DNA of 64,000 nucleotides from Acidocella facilis ATCC 35904 (lineage in GTDB: Bacteria; Pseudomonadota; Alphaproteobacteria; Acetobacterales; Acetobacteraceae). The translations under genes were made by a program, and so were the position numbers. Positions within the stretch are counted from its first letter, which is position 1. Each line of letters starts with the position of its first letter. Shown here piece after piece: positions 25,012 to 33,805 of this stretch. The DNA is taken from positions 62,001-126,000 of the forward strand of contig NZ_JHYG01000005.1 of NCBI RefSeq assembly GCF_000687875.1. Direction: 5' to 3'. The notes under the pieces were generated by a model. That model was not told the origin of the DNA. It ran no database searches and worked only from the letters and a program-made list of their open reading frames with translations.

Positions 25012-25044
25012 TTAGAGCATCAAGCTAAATGCTTGATGCTCTAA
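25012..25044 (-). terminator. Perfect 14-bp palindrome, probable lexA terminator
   Basis: TTAGAGCATCAAGC (25012-25025) pairs perfectly with GCTTGATGCTCTAA (25031-25044) around a TAAAT loop. It begins 16 bases after the lexA stop. On the minus strand the stem is followed by CTTTTGTTTTTG, which supports termination. The arm sequence resembles the A+T-rich palindromes often found dispersed in alphaproteobacterial genomes. Confidence 0.7.
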
Positions 25045-25060
25045 GCTCTGCGGCACGCGG

Positions 25061-25768
25061 TTAATATTGCCGCAACAGCGCGATCAGGCGGCCTTGAACA
25101 CGGACACGTTCAGCCGGGAAAATTCTGGTTTCATACCGGATATTGGCCGGCTCCAACGCAATGGACTGCCCTTTCCGACGCAGCCGCTTCAGCGTCACCT
25201 CGTGGTCATCGACCAACGCGACGATAATTTGCCCGTTTTCCGCCGTATCGCCGCGCCTGATGATCACTGTATCGCCGTCCAGAATTCCCGCTTCGATCAT
25301 CGAATCGCCTTCGACGGTCAATGCGAAATGTTCCCCGGTGCCAAGCATGGAGAGCGGGATTTCAATCGTCTCTTCATTGTCGCGCAAGGCCTCGATCGGC
25401 AGGCCAGCGGCGATTTTACCGTAAAGCGGCAGAGAAATCGCGGATGGTTCAAAACTCTCCAGCTCATCTTGCTGCGACAGCCCTCGCGTCCCAAAATGTC
25501 CTTGAATGACGTTGGGCGCAAAACCATGCGCCTGCGCCTTGCTCGGCGTGATATCCTGCGGCAGCCGCACCACTTCCAGAGCCCTCGCCCTGTGCTTGTG
25601 GCGACGCAGGAAGCCTCGTTCTTCCAGGGCGGAAATCAACCGATGGATTCCGGATTTTGAACGGAGGTCCAGGGCCTCCTTCATTTCCTCGAAGCTGGGG
25701 CTACATCCGGTCTCGCGCAGATGCCGGTCGATGAATAACAGCAATTCATGCTGTTTCGGCGTCAGCAT
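25061..25768 (-). CDS. lexA: SOS-response repressor LexA
   Basis: LexA represses DNA-damage genes and cleaves itself when RecA filaments form. The 235-residue protein has an N-terminal winged helix-turn-helix (about 1-70) and a long linker. The C-terminal peptidase domain has the cleavage bond Ala121-Gly122 (GKIAAG), catalytic Ser156 (GDSM) and Lys194 (TLKRL). Its promoter region carries an alphaproteobacterial SOS box at 25820-25834, so it should regulate itself. It stands just after the trp-moaC-moeA operon, a conserved alphaproteobacterial neighbourhood, though separately promoted. Confidence 0.98.
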   Translation of the reverse strand: MLTPKQHELLLFIDRHLRETGCSPSFEEMKEALDLRSKSGIHRLISALEERGFLRRHKHRARALEVVRLPQDITPSKAQAHGFAPNVIQGHFGTRGLSQQDELESFEPSAISLPLYGKIAAGLPIEALRDNEETIEIPLSMLGTGEHFALTVEGDSMIEAGILDGDTVIIRRGDTAENGQIIVALVDDHEVTLKRLRRKGQSIALEPANIRYETRIFPAERVRVQGRLIALLRQY

Positions 25769-25819
25769 TGAACATCTCCGAATTCTAAAGCTTCAGGAAC
25801 AAAGCAACAACACGATAAT

Positions 25820-25834
25820 GTTCTAGTTTAGTTC
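25820..25834 (-). promoter_or_regulatory. LexA (SOS) box upstream of lexA
   Basis: The exact alphaproteobacterial LexA operator GTTC-N7-GTTC occurs here (GTTC, TAGTTTA, GTTC), about 52 to 66 bases before the lexA start codon. It differs from the E. coli CTG-N10-CAG form, which fits the lineage. It lies between lexA and the moeA stop, so lexA has its own damage-inducible promoter. Confidence 0.88.
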
Positions 25835-25852
25835 TTGTTTTCGCGTCAAGCG

Positions 25853-27052
25853 TTACGAGTGATCCAACCGCAGGATCTCCACGTAACTACCCGCCTCGAT
25901 GGCAGGTGAAAACGGCACACGGCGGATCAGCGCGTTGGACCCGGCCAGAGCACGCAGCATTCCTGAATCCTGTACCTGCAGCGGGGTAACCTGCATTTCG
26001 CCGTCAGCAGTCTTCGCGATGATCGCCCGCACATAGTCTTCCCGCACATCATTGGCCCGCATCGGCGCTGCCAATCGTACGGTTTCAAAGCCTGGCGATT
26101 CAGGGGGCAAACCAGACAGCACCTCAATGGCGGACCGCAAAAACAAAACCGCGCAGACATAAGCGGACACGGGATTGCCGGGCAGCCCCAACACAGGCAG
26201 ATCACCGAGTCTGCCAAATATCAGCGGCTTGCCGGGACGCATCGCGATTTTCCAGAAATCCAGTGCGAAGCCGTGCTGGGACAGCCCTTGCCTGACCAGA
26301 TCATAGGCGCCAACACTCGCCCCGCCTGTGGTTAGCAACAGATCAGCCCCTTTGGCAGCTAACGCCGCCTGCGCGACTTCATCGGCAGCATCACGCGCAA
26401 TCGGCAACACCAACGGCTCGCCACCATGGGCTGTAACGAAAGCGCTCAGCATCAGGGCGTTGGAGTTGGCGATCCCCCCGGCGGGAAGCGGCTCACCCGG
26501 CAAGGCAATCTCGTCCCCGGTGCAGAGGATCGCGATGCGCGGGCGCCGGTAAACAGCCAGCCAGGGATGCCCCGCCGCGGCGGCCAGTCCGATATCCCGC
26601 ACAGACAGTCGCGCCGCCGCCGGCAAGATCTCGTCACCGGCTTGTATATCCTGGCCCTTCCGGCGGATGTGGAGTCCAACGCGCACGCTGCCCGTCGGTT
26701 CAACCAAATCTCCGGCGGCCGAGGCGTTCTCCTGGATCAAAACGGTATCGGCACCGTTCGGGATCGTACTCCCGGTAAAGATCCGAACCGCCTCCCCCGG
26801 GCCGACCTCACCCGCGAACGGATGCCCGGCCGGCGCTTCGCCGATCAGCCGAAGCAGCTTGCCGGAGTCAGTGTCAACGGCACGCACCGCATACCCGTCC
26901 ATGGCCGAAACATCGCCAGGTGGGACAGTCAGCCGGGAGATGACCGGGCGCGCCAGCACGCGGTGATAGGCCTGGGCCAGCCCGACCATTTCAACGGCAA
27001 CAGGCTTCAAATCCGCGACAATCCGGGCGCGCGCCTCTTCGACGCTGATCAT
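25853..27052 (-). CDS. moeA: Molybdopterin molybdenumtransferase MoeA
   Basis: MoeA inserts molybdate into adenylylated molybdopterin, the last step of molybdenum-cofactor synthesis. The 399-residue protein has the characteristic [13 protein letters not shown] at about 46-58, the molybdopterin-binding core with [15 protein letters not shown], and the [10 protein letters not shown] segment. Its start overlaps the moaC stop by four bases, so it is the last gene of the ppiD-trp-moaC-moeA operon. Confidence 0.97.
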   Translation of the reverse strand: MISVEEARARIVADLKPVAVEMVGLAQAYHRVLARPVISRLTVPPGDVSAMDGYAVRAVDTDSGKLLRLIGEAPAGHPFAGEVGPGEAVRIFTGSTIPNGADTVLIQENASAAGDLVEPTGSVRVGLHIRRKGQDIQAGDEILPAAARLSVRDIGLAAAAGHPWLAVYRRPRIAILCTGDEIALPGEPLPAGGIANSNALMLSAFVTAHGGEPLVLPIARDAADEVAQAALAAKGADLLLTTGGASVGAYDLVRQGLSQHGFALDFWKIAMRPGKPLIFGRLGDLPVLGLPGNPVSAYVCAVLFLRSAIEVLSGLPPESPGFETVRLAAPMRANDVREDYVRAIIAKTADGEMQVTPLQVQDSGMLRALAGSNALIRRVPFSPAIEAGSYVEILRLDHS

Positions 27053-27519
27053 GGCGCCGAAAAATCTCCGCTCTTGCCGCCTGTCTTTCGGGTCAGGCGT
27101 ATCGCTTCGATCCGCATCGTCTTATCGGCGGCCTTGACCATGTCATAAATGGTCAAAGCCGCGAGGCTCACAGCGGTCAGGGCTTCCATTTCAATGCCGG
27201 TGCGTGCCGTTGTCCGGGCTGTGGCAACGATCTCGACCGAATCCTGCTCCAGGATGAGGTCGATGGTGATCGCATCCAGCGGCAGCGGATGGCAGAGCGG
27301 GATCAGCTCTCCGGTTCTCTTTGCCGCCATGATCCCGGCGATTCGCGCCGCGGCGAGCACGTCGCCTTTTTCAGCCTGATTATCGCGGATCAGGCTGACG
27401 GTCTCGGGCCGCATCACCACCCGCCCCTTGGCCTGCGCCTCGCGAAGCGTCACCGTCTTGGCCGAAACATCGACCATACGCGCCGCGCCGTCGGCGCCGA
27501 TATGGGTAAGCTGGCTCAA
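27049..27519 (-). CDS. moaC: Cyclic pyranopterin monophosphate synthase MoaC
   Basis: MoaC forms cyclic pyranopterin monophosphate from the MoaA product. The 156-residue protein has the family length. Lys51 ([10 protein letters not shown]), the LCHPLPL segment (75-81), and Asp126/Lys129 (IYDMVKA) are the conserved active-site elements. It overlaps trpC and moeA by four bases each, giving a translationally coupled operon. Confidence 0.98.
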   Translation of the reverse strand: MSQLTHIGADGAARMVDVSAKTVTLREAQAKGRVVMRPETVSLIRDNQAEKGDVLAAARIAGIMAAKRTGELIPLCHPLPLDAITIDLILEQDSVEIVATARTTARTGIEMEALTAVSLAALTIYDMVKAADKTMRIEAIRLTRKTGGKSGDFSAP

Positions 27520-28319
27520 TGGCCCAAAAGCGCGTGCACAGCGGCTTCCAGATCGTCCTGGCGCATCAGCGATTCGCCGACGAGGAACCCCTGCACACAG
27601 ACCTTCCGCAGCCTTTCGACATCCTGATTGGTCTTGATGCCCGACTCGGAGATCATGAATTTATTCGGCGGGCACAGGCTGGAGAGCTGCTCGGTCGTCG
27701 CAATATCCGTCACCATGGTCTTCAGATTGCGGTTATTGATGCCGATCAAGGGCGTCTGCAGCAGAAGCGCGCGCTCCATCTCTTCTTCATTATGGACTTC
27801 CGCCAGAACATCCATATCCAGAGCCCGAGCGAGCCCTTCGAGATCACGGGCCTGATCGTCCTCAAGCGCCGCCATGATCAGCAGAATGCAGTCCGCCCCC
27901 ATGACCCGGCTCTCATAGACCTGCCATTCATCCAGCATGAAATCCTTGCGAATGACGGGCAGGGAAACCGCTGCGCGGGCCGCCTCAAGATGCGCAGTCT
28001 GGCCTTGGAAGTATTTCTCGTCGGTCAGAACGGAAAGGCAGGTCGCGCCGGCGGCCGCGTAGGCCCGCGCCAGCGAGGCAGGCTCGAAATCCGGGCGGAT
28101 CAAACCGCCCGAGGGCGAGGCCTTCTTGATCTCCGCGATCAGTCCGGCCTGGTCCTGCGCGGCCTTATCCATCAAAGCCCGGCCGAAGCCACGCGTCTTG
28201 TCGGCGTCCCTGACCTCGGCCTTCAGCTCATCCAGCGGCCTGCGGCCCTGGCGCTCGGCGACTTCAGCGCGTTTATCCACGCAGATTTTTGCCAGCACAT
28301 CGTCGATTACAATATTCAT
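27516..28319 (-). CDS. trpC: Indole-3-glycerol-phosphate synthase
   Basis: TrpC closes the indole ring of tryptophan. The 267-residue TIM barrel begins [20 protein letters not shown] and has the active-site segment [11 protein letters not shown] at about 62-72 and IGINNRNL further on. It is monofunctional, not fused to TrpF. It overlaps trpD by four bases. Confidence 0.98.
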   Translation of the reverse strand: MNIVIDDVLAKICVDKRAEVAERQGRRPLDELKAEVRDADKTRGFGRALMDKAAQDQAGLIAEIKKASPSGGLIRPDFEPASLARAYAAAGATCLSVLTDEKYFQGQTAHLEAARAAVSLPVIRKDFMLDEWQVYESRVMGADCILLIMAALEDDQARDLEGLARALDMDVLAEVHNEEEMERALLLQTPLIGINNRNLKTMVTDIATTEQLSSLCPPNKFMISESGIKTNQDVERLRKVCVQGFLVGESLMRQDDLEAAVHALLGH

Positions 28320-29335
28320 GCCTGCTCTCCGGAGACCCGCTTCAACCGTTCCAGAACAGCCAAAGCGTCACCTCGATCTATCGCTTGCGCCGCTAGCTCG
28401 ACCCCTTGGGGCAGTGTTTCCACCCGGCCCGCCACAATCAGCGCGGCAGCGCTATTCAACAACACTGTATCACGATAAGCACCCGCCTGGCCTCGCAACA
28501 AAGCCAGTAAAGCCGCCGCGTTATAGGCGGCATCTCCGCCTTTCAAGGCAGAGGCAGGCGCGGCTTCAAGGCCCGCATCCGCGGCTGTTACCCCGAATTC
28601 TCTGATCTCGTTGTTCTTCAACGCGACCACTTGGTTCACGTCGTCGAGCACAAGCTCATCCATGCCGGCGCCATGCACGATCCAGGCGGCTTGCGTGCCA
28701 AGGTCACGCAACGTCTCCGCCACCGGGCGCAGCCAGAACGGGTCATAGACCCCCATCAACTGGCGGCGCACCCCGGCCGGATTGGCCATCGGGCCGGTCA
28801 GGTTGAACAAGGTGCGGGTGCCAAGCTCCACCCGAACCGGTGCAGCGTGCCGCAGTGCGGGGTGATGGCGCGGCGCGAATAGAAAGACGCACCCAACCTC
28901 GCGCAGTACCGCCGACAGCCTGTCAATGGGCGGCTCGATCGCGACGCCAAGCGCCATCAACACATCCGCGGCGCCTGAGCGCGAGGACAACGCCTTGTTG
29001 CCGTGCTTGGCGACAGGCACGCCACACGCCGCCAGAACGAACGCCGTCGCGGTGGAAATATTGAGGCTGGCGGCGCCATCCCCGCCCGTGCCGCAAACAT
29101 CCATGGCATCCGCCGGCGCTTCGATCCTGGCCATACGCTTGCGCATCGCCGTGACCGCGCCGGTCAGCTCCGCCACTGTTTCGCCGCGTGCGCGCATGGC
29201 CATCAGCATCCCGCCGATCTGCGCGGGGGTGGCCTGCCCATCCATGACCACGCCGAATGCTTCCTCGGCCTCAGACACGGTCAGGCTTTCCCCCTTACCG
29301 AGGCGCGCAAGCACCGGTTTCAGCGAATTATTCAC
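28316..29335 (-). CDS. trpD: Anthranilate phosphoribosyltransferase
   Basis: TrpD joins anthranilate to phosphoribosyl pyrophosphate. The 339-residue protein carries the PRPP-binding motif CGTGGDG (81-87) and KHGNKA (110-115). It is a stand-alone enzyme, not fused to TrpG, and overlaps both neighbours by four bases. Confidence 0.98.
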   Translation of the reverse strand: MNNSLKPVLARLGKGESLTVSEAEEAFGVVMDGQATPAQIGGMLMAMRARGETVAELTGAVTAMRKRMARIEAPADAMDVCGTGGDGAASLNISTATAFVLAACGVPVAKHGNKALSSRSGAADVLMALGVAIEPPIDRLSAVLREVGCVFLFAPRHHPALRHAAPVRVELGTRTLFNLTGPMANPAGVRRQLMGVYDPFWLRPVAETLRDLGTQAAWIVHGAGMDELVLDDVNQVVALKNNEIREFGVTAADAGLEAAPASALKGGDAAYNAAALLALLRGQAGAYRDTVLLNSAAALIVAGRVETLPQGVELAAQAIDRGDALAVLERLKRVSGEQA

Positions 29336-29925
29336 GCAGCAACCGGAACCTTTACCCCTGCGAGACGCAGGAAGTTGCGCAGAATATCATGCCCGTTCGA
29401 GGTCGCGATGCTCTCCGGATGAAACTGCACGCCGTAAATCGGCAGCTCCGCATGGCGCAATCCCATGATAATGCCGTCTTCGGTACGCGCCGTGGGCACC
29501 AGCGTGCTGGGCAGGGTCGCCTGCTGGACGATCAGCGAGTGATAGCGCGTCGCGGTGAAGGGATTCGGCAAGCCTGCGAAAATGTCGGTATTATCATGGA
29601 AGACCGGGCTGGTTTTCCCATGCACGGGCTGTGGTGCGCGCACCACCTGCCCACCAAAGGCCTGGCCGATCGCCTGGTGTCCCAGACACACACCGAACAA
29701 AGGCAGATTCGCCGCAGCCGCCGCCTGCACCATCGGCAGACAGATCCCGGCCTCATTCGGCGTGCAGGGCCCCGGCGAGAGCACCACCGCCTGGGGCCGC
29801 AGGGCCAGAACATCCTCGGGGCTCAACGCATCATTGCGCTTGACTACGCATTCCGCGCCGAGATCCCCGAAAAACTGCACAAGATTGAAGGTGAAGCTGT
29901 CGTAATTATCAATGAGAAGAATCAT
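29332..29925 (-). CDS. trpG: Anthranilate synthase glutaminase subunit
   Basis: TrpG supplies ammonia from glutamine to TrpE. The 197-residue class I amidotransferase shows the catalytic Cys80 (GVCLGHQ) and His169/Glu171 (QFHPES). PabA for folate synthesis is very similar. The position between trpE and trpD argues for tryptophan synthesis, though dual use is possible. Confidence 0.96.
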   Translation of the reverse strand: MILLIDNYDSFTFNLVQFFGDLGAECVVKRNDALSPEDVLALRPQAVVLSPGPCTPNEAGICLPMVQAAAAANLPLFGVCLGHQAIGQAFGGQVVRAPQPVHGKTSPVFHDNTDIFAGLPNPFTATRYHSLIVQQATLPSTLVPTARTEDGIIMGLRHAELPIYGVQFHPESIATSNGHDILRNFLRLAGVKVPVAA

Positions 29926-29928
29926 CGC

Positions 29929-31437
29929 TCAAGCCCCCGGCGCGCTGACATAGCGCACGGCGTCCTCTGCGGCGCGGAACAACGCGCGCGCTTTCTGCAC
30001 GCTTTCCATATATTCGGCCTCGGCGTCGGAATCGGCGACCACGCCGACGCCCGCCTGCACATACATGCGGCCATCCTTCACCAAAGCGGTGCGCAAGCCG
30101 ATACATGTGTCCATCTCGCCATTCGCGGCGAAATAGCCGATGCATCCGGCATATAGCCCCCGGCGCGACGGTTCGAGCTCCTCAATGATCTGCATCGCCC
30201 GGACCTTTGGCGCGCCCGACAAGGTGCCGGCGGGAAATCCGGCGATCAGCGCATCCAGCGCCTCGAGCCCCGGCCGCAGCTTGCCCTCAACCGTCGAGGA
30301 AATATGCATCACATGCGAAAAACGTTCGATGGCGAAGCTTTGCGCCACGCGCACAGAACCGATTTCCGACACCCGCCCGACATCATTGCGCCCGAGATCC
30401 AGCAGCATGAGATGCTCGGCCCGCTCCTTGGGGTCGGCCAGCAACTCTTCTTCCAGCGCGACATCTTCCTCGGTGGTGGCGCCGCGGCGGCGTGTGCCCG
30501 CCAGCGGGCGGATGGTCACGGTGCCATCGCGCAGCCGCACCAGGATCTCCGGTGAAGAGCCGACAGCCTGAAAATTGCCGAAATCCAGGAAAAACAGGAA
30601 GGGCGCGGGGTTGATCCGCCGCAGACTCCGGTAAAGCGCGAAGGCGGGCAAGGAGAACGGTGCTTCAAAACGCTGCGAGGGCACAATCTGGAAGGCATCG
30701 CCCGCGCGGATATAGTTCTTGGCGGTTTCCACCGCGCCCAGGAACTCTTCCTTTTCCATGTTCGAGCTCTGCTCGATCGGCGCCAGCAAACGCCCCTGCA
30801 GCTCCGGAACAGGTGCCTCCAGGGCTTTCGCCAGGTCATTCAACTTGGCCTCGGCGGCAGCATAGGCTTGGACCGCCTCCACCCCTTGCTTCGGATAGAC
30901 CGGCGCCGCCAGGGTCATTTCATCGGTAACATTGTCGAACACGATCAACAGCCCCGGACGGGTCAGAATCGCCTCGGGAATGCCCATTACGTCCGGCTTC
31001 AGCGCCGGCAGATCTTCCATCAGCCTGACCAGATCATAGCCAAGATATCCGTGCAGGCCGCCAATTCCGGGCGGAAGACCTGCGGGCACTTCCATCCGCG
31101 TCTCGGCGATCAGGCCGCGCAGATTTTTGAGCGGCGCCTCGAAAATCTGGGCAAAGCTCTCCGGTTGACTCTGGGCTTCGCGATTGACCGAAGCCACCCC
31201 GCGTTCACATTTCCAGACCAGATCGGGCGACAAGCCGATAAAGGAATACCGCCCACGCGTCGCCCCGCCTTCCACGCTCTCCAGCAAAAAAGAATAAGGC
31301 TGGCCATGCGCGACCTTCAGATAGGCCGCAACCGGTGTCAGCAGGTCGGCGATGCCGTGACGCCAGACCAGCGCGCCGCGACCCTGATCATAGGCGGCAC
31401 GGAAGGTCTCAAAACGGTCTGGCGAAACGGCATTCAT
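29929..31437 (-). CDS. trpE: Anthranilate synthase component I
   Basis: TrpE converts chorismate to anthranilate. Using the ATG at 31437 (MNAVSPDRFETFRAAYDQGR) gives 502 residues. A GTG at 31461 overlapping the ppiD stop would add eight codons and is the alternative. The N-terminal feedback segment LLESVEGGATRGRYSFIG and the C-terminal chorismate-binding part with IRPLAGTRRRGAT and QAGVGVVADSD are intact. It is a separate gene from trpG, unlike the fused trpE(G) of Rhizobiales. No leader peptide or attenuator precedes it; it follows ppiD directly. Confidence 0.97.
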   Translation of the reverse strand: MNAVSPDRFETFRAAYDQGRGALVWRHGIADLLTPVAAYLKVAHGQPYSFLLESVEGGATRGRYSFIGLSPDLVWKCERGVASVNREAQSQPESFAQIFEAPLKNLRGLIAETRMEVPAGLPPGIGGLHGYLGYDLVRLMEDLPALKPDVMGIPEAILTRPGLLIVFDNVTDEMTLAAPVYPKQGVEAVQAYAAAEAKLNDLAKALEAPVPELQGRLLAPIEQSSNMEKEEFLGAVETAKNYIRAGDAFQIVPSQRFEAPFSLPAFALYRSLRRINPAPFLFFLDFGNFQAVGSSPEILVRLRDGTVTIRPLAGTRRRGATTEEDVALEEELLADPKERAEHLMLLDLGRNDVGRVSEIGSVRVAQSFAIERFSHVMHISSTVEGKLRPGLEALDALIAGFPAGTLSGAPKVRAMQIIEELEPSRRGLYAGCIGYFAANGEMDTCIGLRTALVKDGRMYVQAGVGVVADSDAEAEYMESVQKARALFRAAEDAVRYVSAPGA

Positions 31438-31457
31438 GACAAGACTTCTTTCTTTCC

Positions 31458-33332
31458 TCACTGATAGATTTGCGCGAACAGCTTCTGGTTCACAGTGACC
31501 TTATCGCGCGCCTGCAGTCCGGCCAGAAAACTCCCGCCCAGATCATCCTGCAAGCCTTTATTCAGGCTCTGCTGCAATTGCGCATACATGGCCGGGTCGC
31601 TCTGCGGTGTCGGCTGCACCACCTTGGTCAGCGCCGCGACCAGGAAGCCGTCCTTCGTCTGGATCATCGTAGCCTGACCCGACTTCATCGCGAACAGGCT
31701 CGGGACGAGTGTCGAGGGTTGATCCTGGGGCTGGGTCTGCCGCGTGTAAACCGGGCTGGCCGTCGCCGTAAGCCCTTGCGCGCTGGCCGCTTTCGCGATC
31801 GGCGTTCCGGTATTCACATTATGCATGAGATCAGCGGCGATCACCTCCGCCTCGCGGATCTGCTGATCCTGTTGCCAGGCCGCCAGAACCTTGGCTTTGG
31901 CTTGCGCAAAGGCCTGCACGGCAGGCGGCAGCAGCTTCTGCACCGTCAAAGCGTAATAGCTGCCATCCGGGCCGGACTGAAGCTTTGCGGCCTGCCCCGG
32001 TTGCGTTGCAAAAGCAGCCTTGACGATGGCATTGCGCAGATCGTCGCCACCGGGGATCGGCGCGGCCGAGCCATCCGGCGTCTGGCCGCCCGCATCCAGC
32101 GTCCCCTCAACCGCGACCAGACCCAGATTGCCCGGAAGCTGGTCCAACGGCGTCTGCCCGGCGAGCGCATCCTGCAGCGCATCGACATTCTTCGCCACAT
32201 CCGCCTGGGCCTGCTGCAACTGCAATTGCTGCGTCGCCTGCGCGACCAGCTGTGCCTGATCAGGCCCGGACTGACCGATATCCGTCACTTTGAAAAGATA
32301 CATGCCCTGGCCGCCCGCAATGGGCCCCATCACCTGGCCGGCAGGGGCTGCAAAGATCGCGTTCGCCAGCGCCCCGGACGGGATCTGGTTCTGCTGCATC
32401 TTGGCCAACGGCACCGAGACGGCGTGATAGGATTTCGCCAAGGCCTGCATTTTTGCCCAGCTTGCGCCTTTCTTCCAGGCCGCAAGTAGTTGCGAGGCAT
32501 CCGCCAGATCCTCGACGGAGAGCACATCCGCACTGCGCACCGGCGTGCTCGGGCTGTTTGCCTGCGCCCGCGCGACAGCTGCCTGCACCTCAGCCTCGGA
32601 TACCTTTTCGTGGGGCGCCATCAAGGCGGGGGACAAAATGACAAGCTGGATTTTACGATATTCCGGCGAAGTGAACTGGCTCTGGTGATTCTGCCAAAAA
32701 CGCTGCAGCACAGCGTCGGACGGCGTGGCCGGCACCGGCTGCGTGTTGACCGGAACATTTACCAGAGACGCTGTCCGCTGCTCGCCCAGCAATCCAAAAA
32801 TCTGGCCCAGCATTTCATCCGGCACCTGCGCGCCATTGATGATCGGCGTGATCAACTGGCGCGAGATCACCTCATCCTTGATCTCATTGATGAACTCGTT
32901 TTCGGACAGGCCATTCTGCCGCAGAACCTGCGCGAACTTGGCTTTGTCGAAGCTGCCATTGGTCTGGAAGGCCGGAATCCCGTCCAGCACTGCCCGCACG
33001 GCCGCGTCCGGCACGCCGATCCTATCATAAGCCGCCGCCTGGCGCATGATCTTTTCGCGAATGGCGGCCGACAAGGCCTGCTCTGCCAATTGCTGCCGCG
33101 TCGCCTGATCCGGCGTCTGGCCCTGTTGCTGGTACTGGTTCAGCGCGCGCTGGTAAGCGGCCTGGACGACACTGACATCGACAGGCTGGCCGGCGACGGT
33201 CGCGACCGCATTCGGGCTGCCCGCCATCGTGAAGACGTTGGAGACGCCCCAAAAAATGAACACCACAACCAGCAGCGCGAAGAACACACGCGCCACCCAG
33301 CTACCCATTAAATTCCGGACCCAGACCAGCAT
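31458..33332 (-). CDS. PpiD/SurA-type periplasmic peptidyl-prolyl isomerase (chaperone)
   Basis: The 624-residue protein has one N-terminal membrane anchor (about 14-34, VARVFFALLVVVFIFWGVSN). A SurA_N-like chaperone region with GQPVDVSVVQAAYQRALNQY (about 48-67) and a long periplasmic part follow. This is the PpiD layout: an inner-membrane-anchored chaperone near the Sec translocon that assists outer-membrane and secreted proteins. The central parvulin-like region (about 250-350) is divergent, so isomerase activity is doubtful. It heads the trp operon by position, with trpE starting within about 20 bp of its stop. Confidence 0.9.
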   Translation of the reverse strand: MLVWVRNLMGSWVARVFFALLVVVFIFWGVSNVFTMAGSPNAVATVAGQPVDVSVVQAAYQRALNQYQQQGQTPDQATRQQLAEQALSAAIREKIMRQAAAYDRIGVPDAAVRAVLDGIPAFQTNGSFDKAKFAQVLRQNGLSENEFINEIKDEVISRQLITPIINGAQVPDEMLGQIFGLLGEQRTASLVNVPVNTQPVPATPSDAVLQRFWQNHQSQFTSPEYRKIQLVILSPALMAPHEKVSEAEVQAAVARAQANSPSTPVRSADVLSVEDLADASQLLAAWKKGASWAKMQALAKSYHAVSVPLAKMQQNQIPSGALANAIFAAPAGQVMGPIAGGQGMYLFKVTDIGQSGPDQAQLVAQATQQLQLQQAQADVAKNVDALQDALAGQTPLDQLPGNLGLVAVEGTLDAGGQTPDGSAAPIPGGDDLRNAIVKAAFATQPGQAAKLQSGPDGSYYALTVQKLLPPAVQAFAQAKAKVLAAWQQDQQIREAEVIAADLMHNVNTGTPIAKAASAQGLTATASPVYTRQTQPQDQPSTLVPSLFAMKSGQATMIQTKDGFLVAALTKVVQPTPQSDPAMYAQLQQSLNKGLQDDLGGSFLAGLQARDKVTVNQKLFAQIYQ

Positions 33333-33452
33333 CGTCTCTCTTTACCCCAAACCGCCGCCTCTATAGCTAGGCGTCATGGACTGGGCAATTCAACGGTGCC
33401 GGACAAATCGGTGGGAGGGGGCGTGAACAGCCTCCAAGCCCTGACCACGCCT

Positions 33453-33494
33453 CATGCCAGATATTGGCATGATGGTGTTTGGCAACGTCAAACA
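33453..33494 (-). repeat. Two adjacent inverted repeats downstream of a small ORF
   Basis: CATGCCA-gatat-TGGCATG (33453-33471) and TGTTTG-gcaacgt-CAAACA (33476-33494) lie side by side in the 167-bp gap between ppiD and the small membrane-protein gene. They begin 5 bases after that gene's stop on the minus strand. Neither has a U run, so they look like a structured 3' end or the leader of ppiD rather than a standard terminator. Confidence 0.6.
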
Positions 33495-33499
33495 GGGCC

Positions 33500-33673
33500 T
33501 CAGTACAATCCCCGCAGAGACGCGGCATCCAACAGCGCGCTGGCCGGCAGGCGATGCACCTTGGCAGGACACTCACGCGGCAGAAATGCTGGCTTGCGGC
33601 CCTCCAAGGCCATCGCCCGGATCAGCAGCATCGAGATGGCGGCAAGCGCCAGAATGGCAAGAAAGAACAGCAT
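33500..33673 (-). CDS. Small single-pass membrane protein, unknown function
   Basis: A 57-codon reading frame begins MLFFLAILALAAISMLLIRA, a hydrophobic segment able to span the membrane, followed by a basic, proline-containing tail ending DAASLRGLY. The ATG is preceded by a strong GAGGAGG ribosome-binding site 8 bases away, the main reason for calling it. It diverges from tpiA (132 bp away) and points toward ppiD. I do not recognise the family. A one-residue cytoplasmic N-terminus and exposed C-terminal tail are predicted, but the orientation is uncertain. Confidence 0.6.
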   Translation of the reverse strand: MLFFLAILALAAISMLLIRAMALEGRKPAFLPRECPAKVHRLPASALLDAASLRGLY

Positions 33674-33805
33674 CGGGAAACCCTCCTCGATTGGAAACGG
33701 GCATATTATGCTGCGTCGCACCATCGAATCAAAAGCGCATTTGCTGCATGGCAGCGCGCCCGAACCATTCAGCATTATGCAGTATTTATCAGAAGGGAGA
33801 GCAGG

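Noticed and set aside
24899-25060. Attenuator with leader peptide downstream of the helicase
   Set aside because: There is no small frame with a ribosome-binding site; the palindromes lie between two convergent 3' ends, where termination or dispersed repeats explain them better.
33340-33500. Possible tRNA or 4.5S-like RNA in the ppiD leader gap
   Set aside because: Inverted repeats are present, but no cloverleaf, no T-loop GTTCRA and no SRP GGAA tetraloop context could be fitted.
33367-33576. 69-codon minus-strand frame overlapping the small membrane gene
   Set aside because: It overlaps the 57-residue frame with the strong ribosome-binding site, has none itself, and covers the two inverted repeats; its cysteine-rich N-terminus looks like frame noise.
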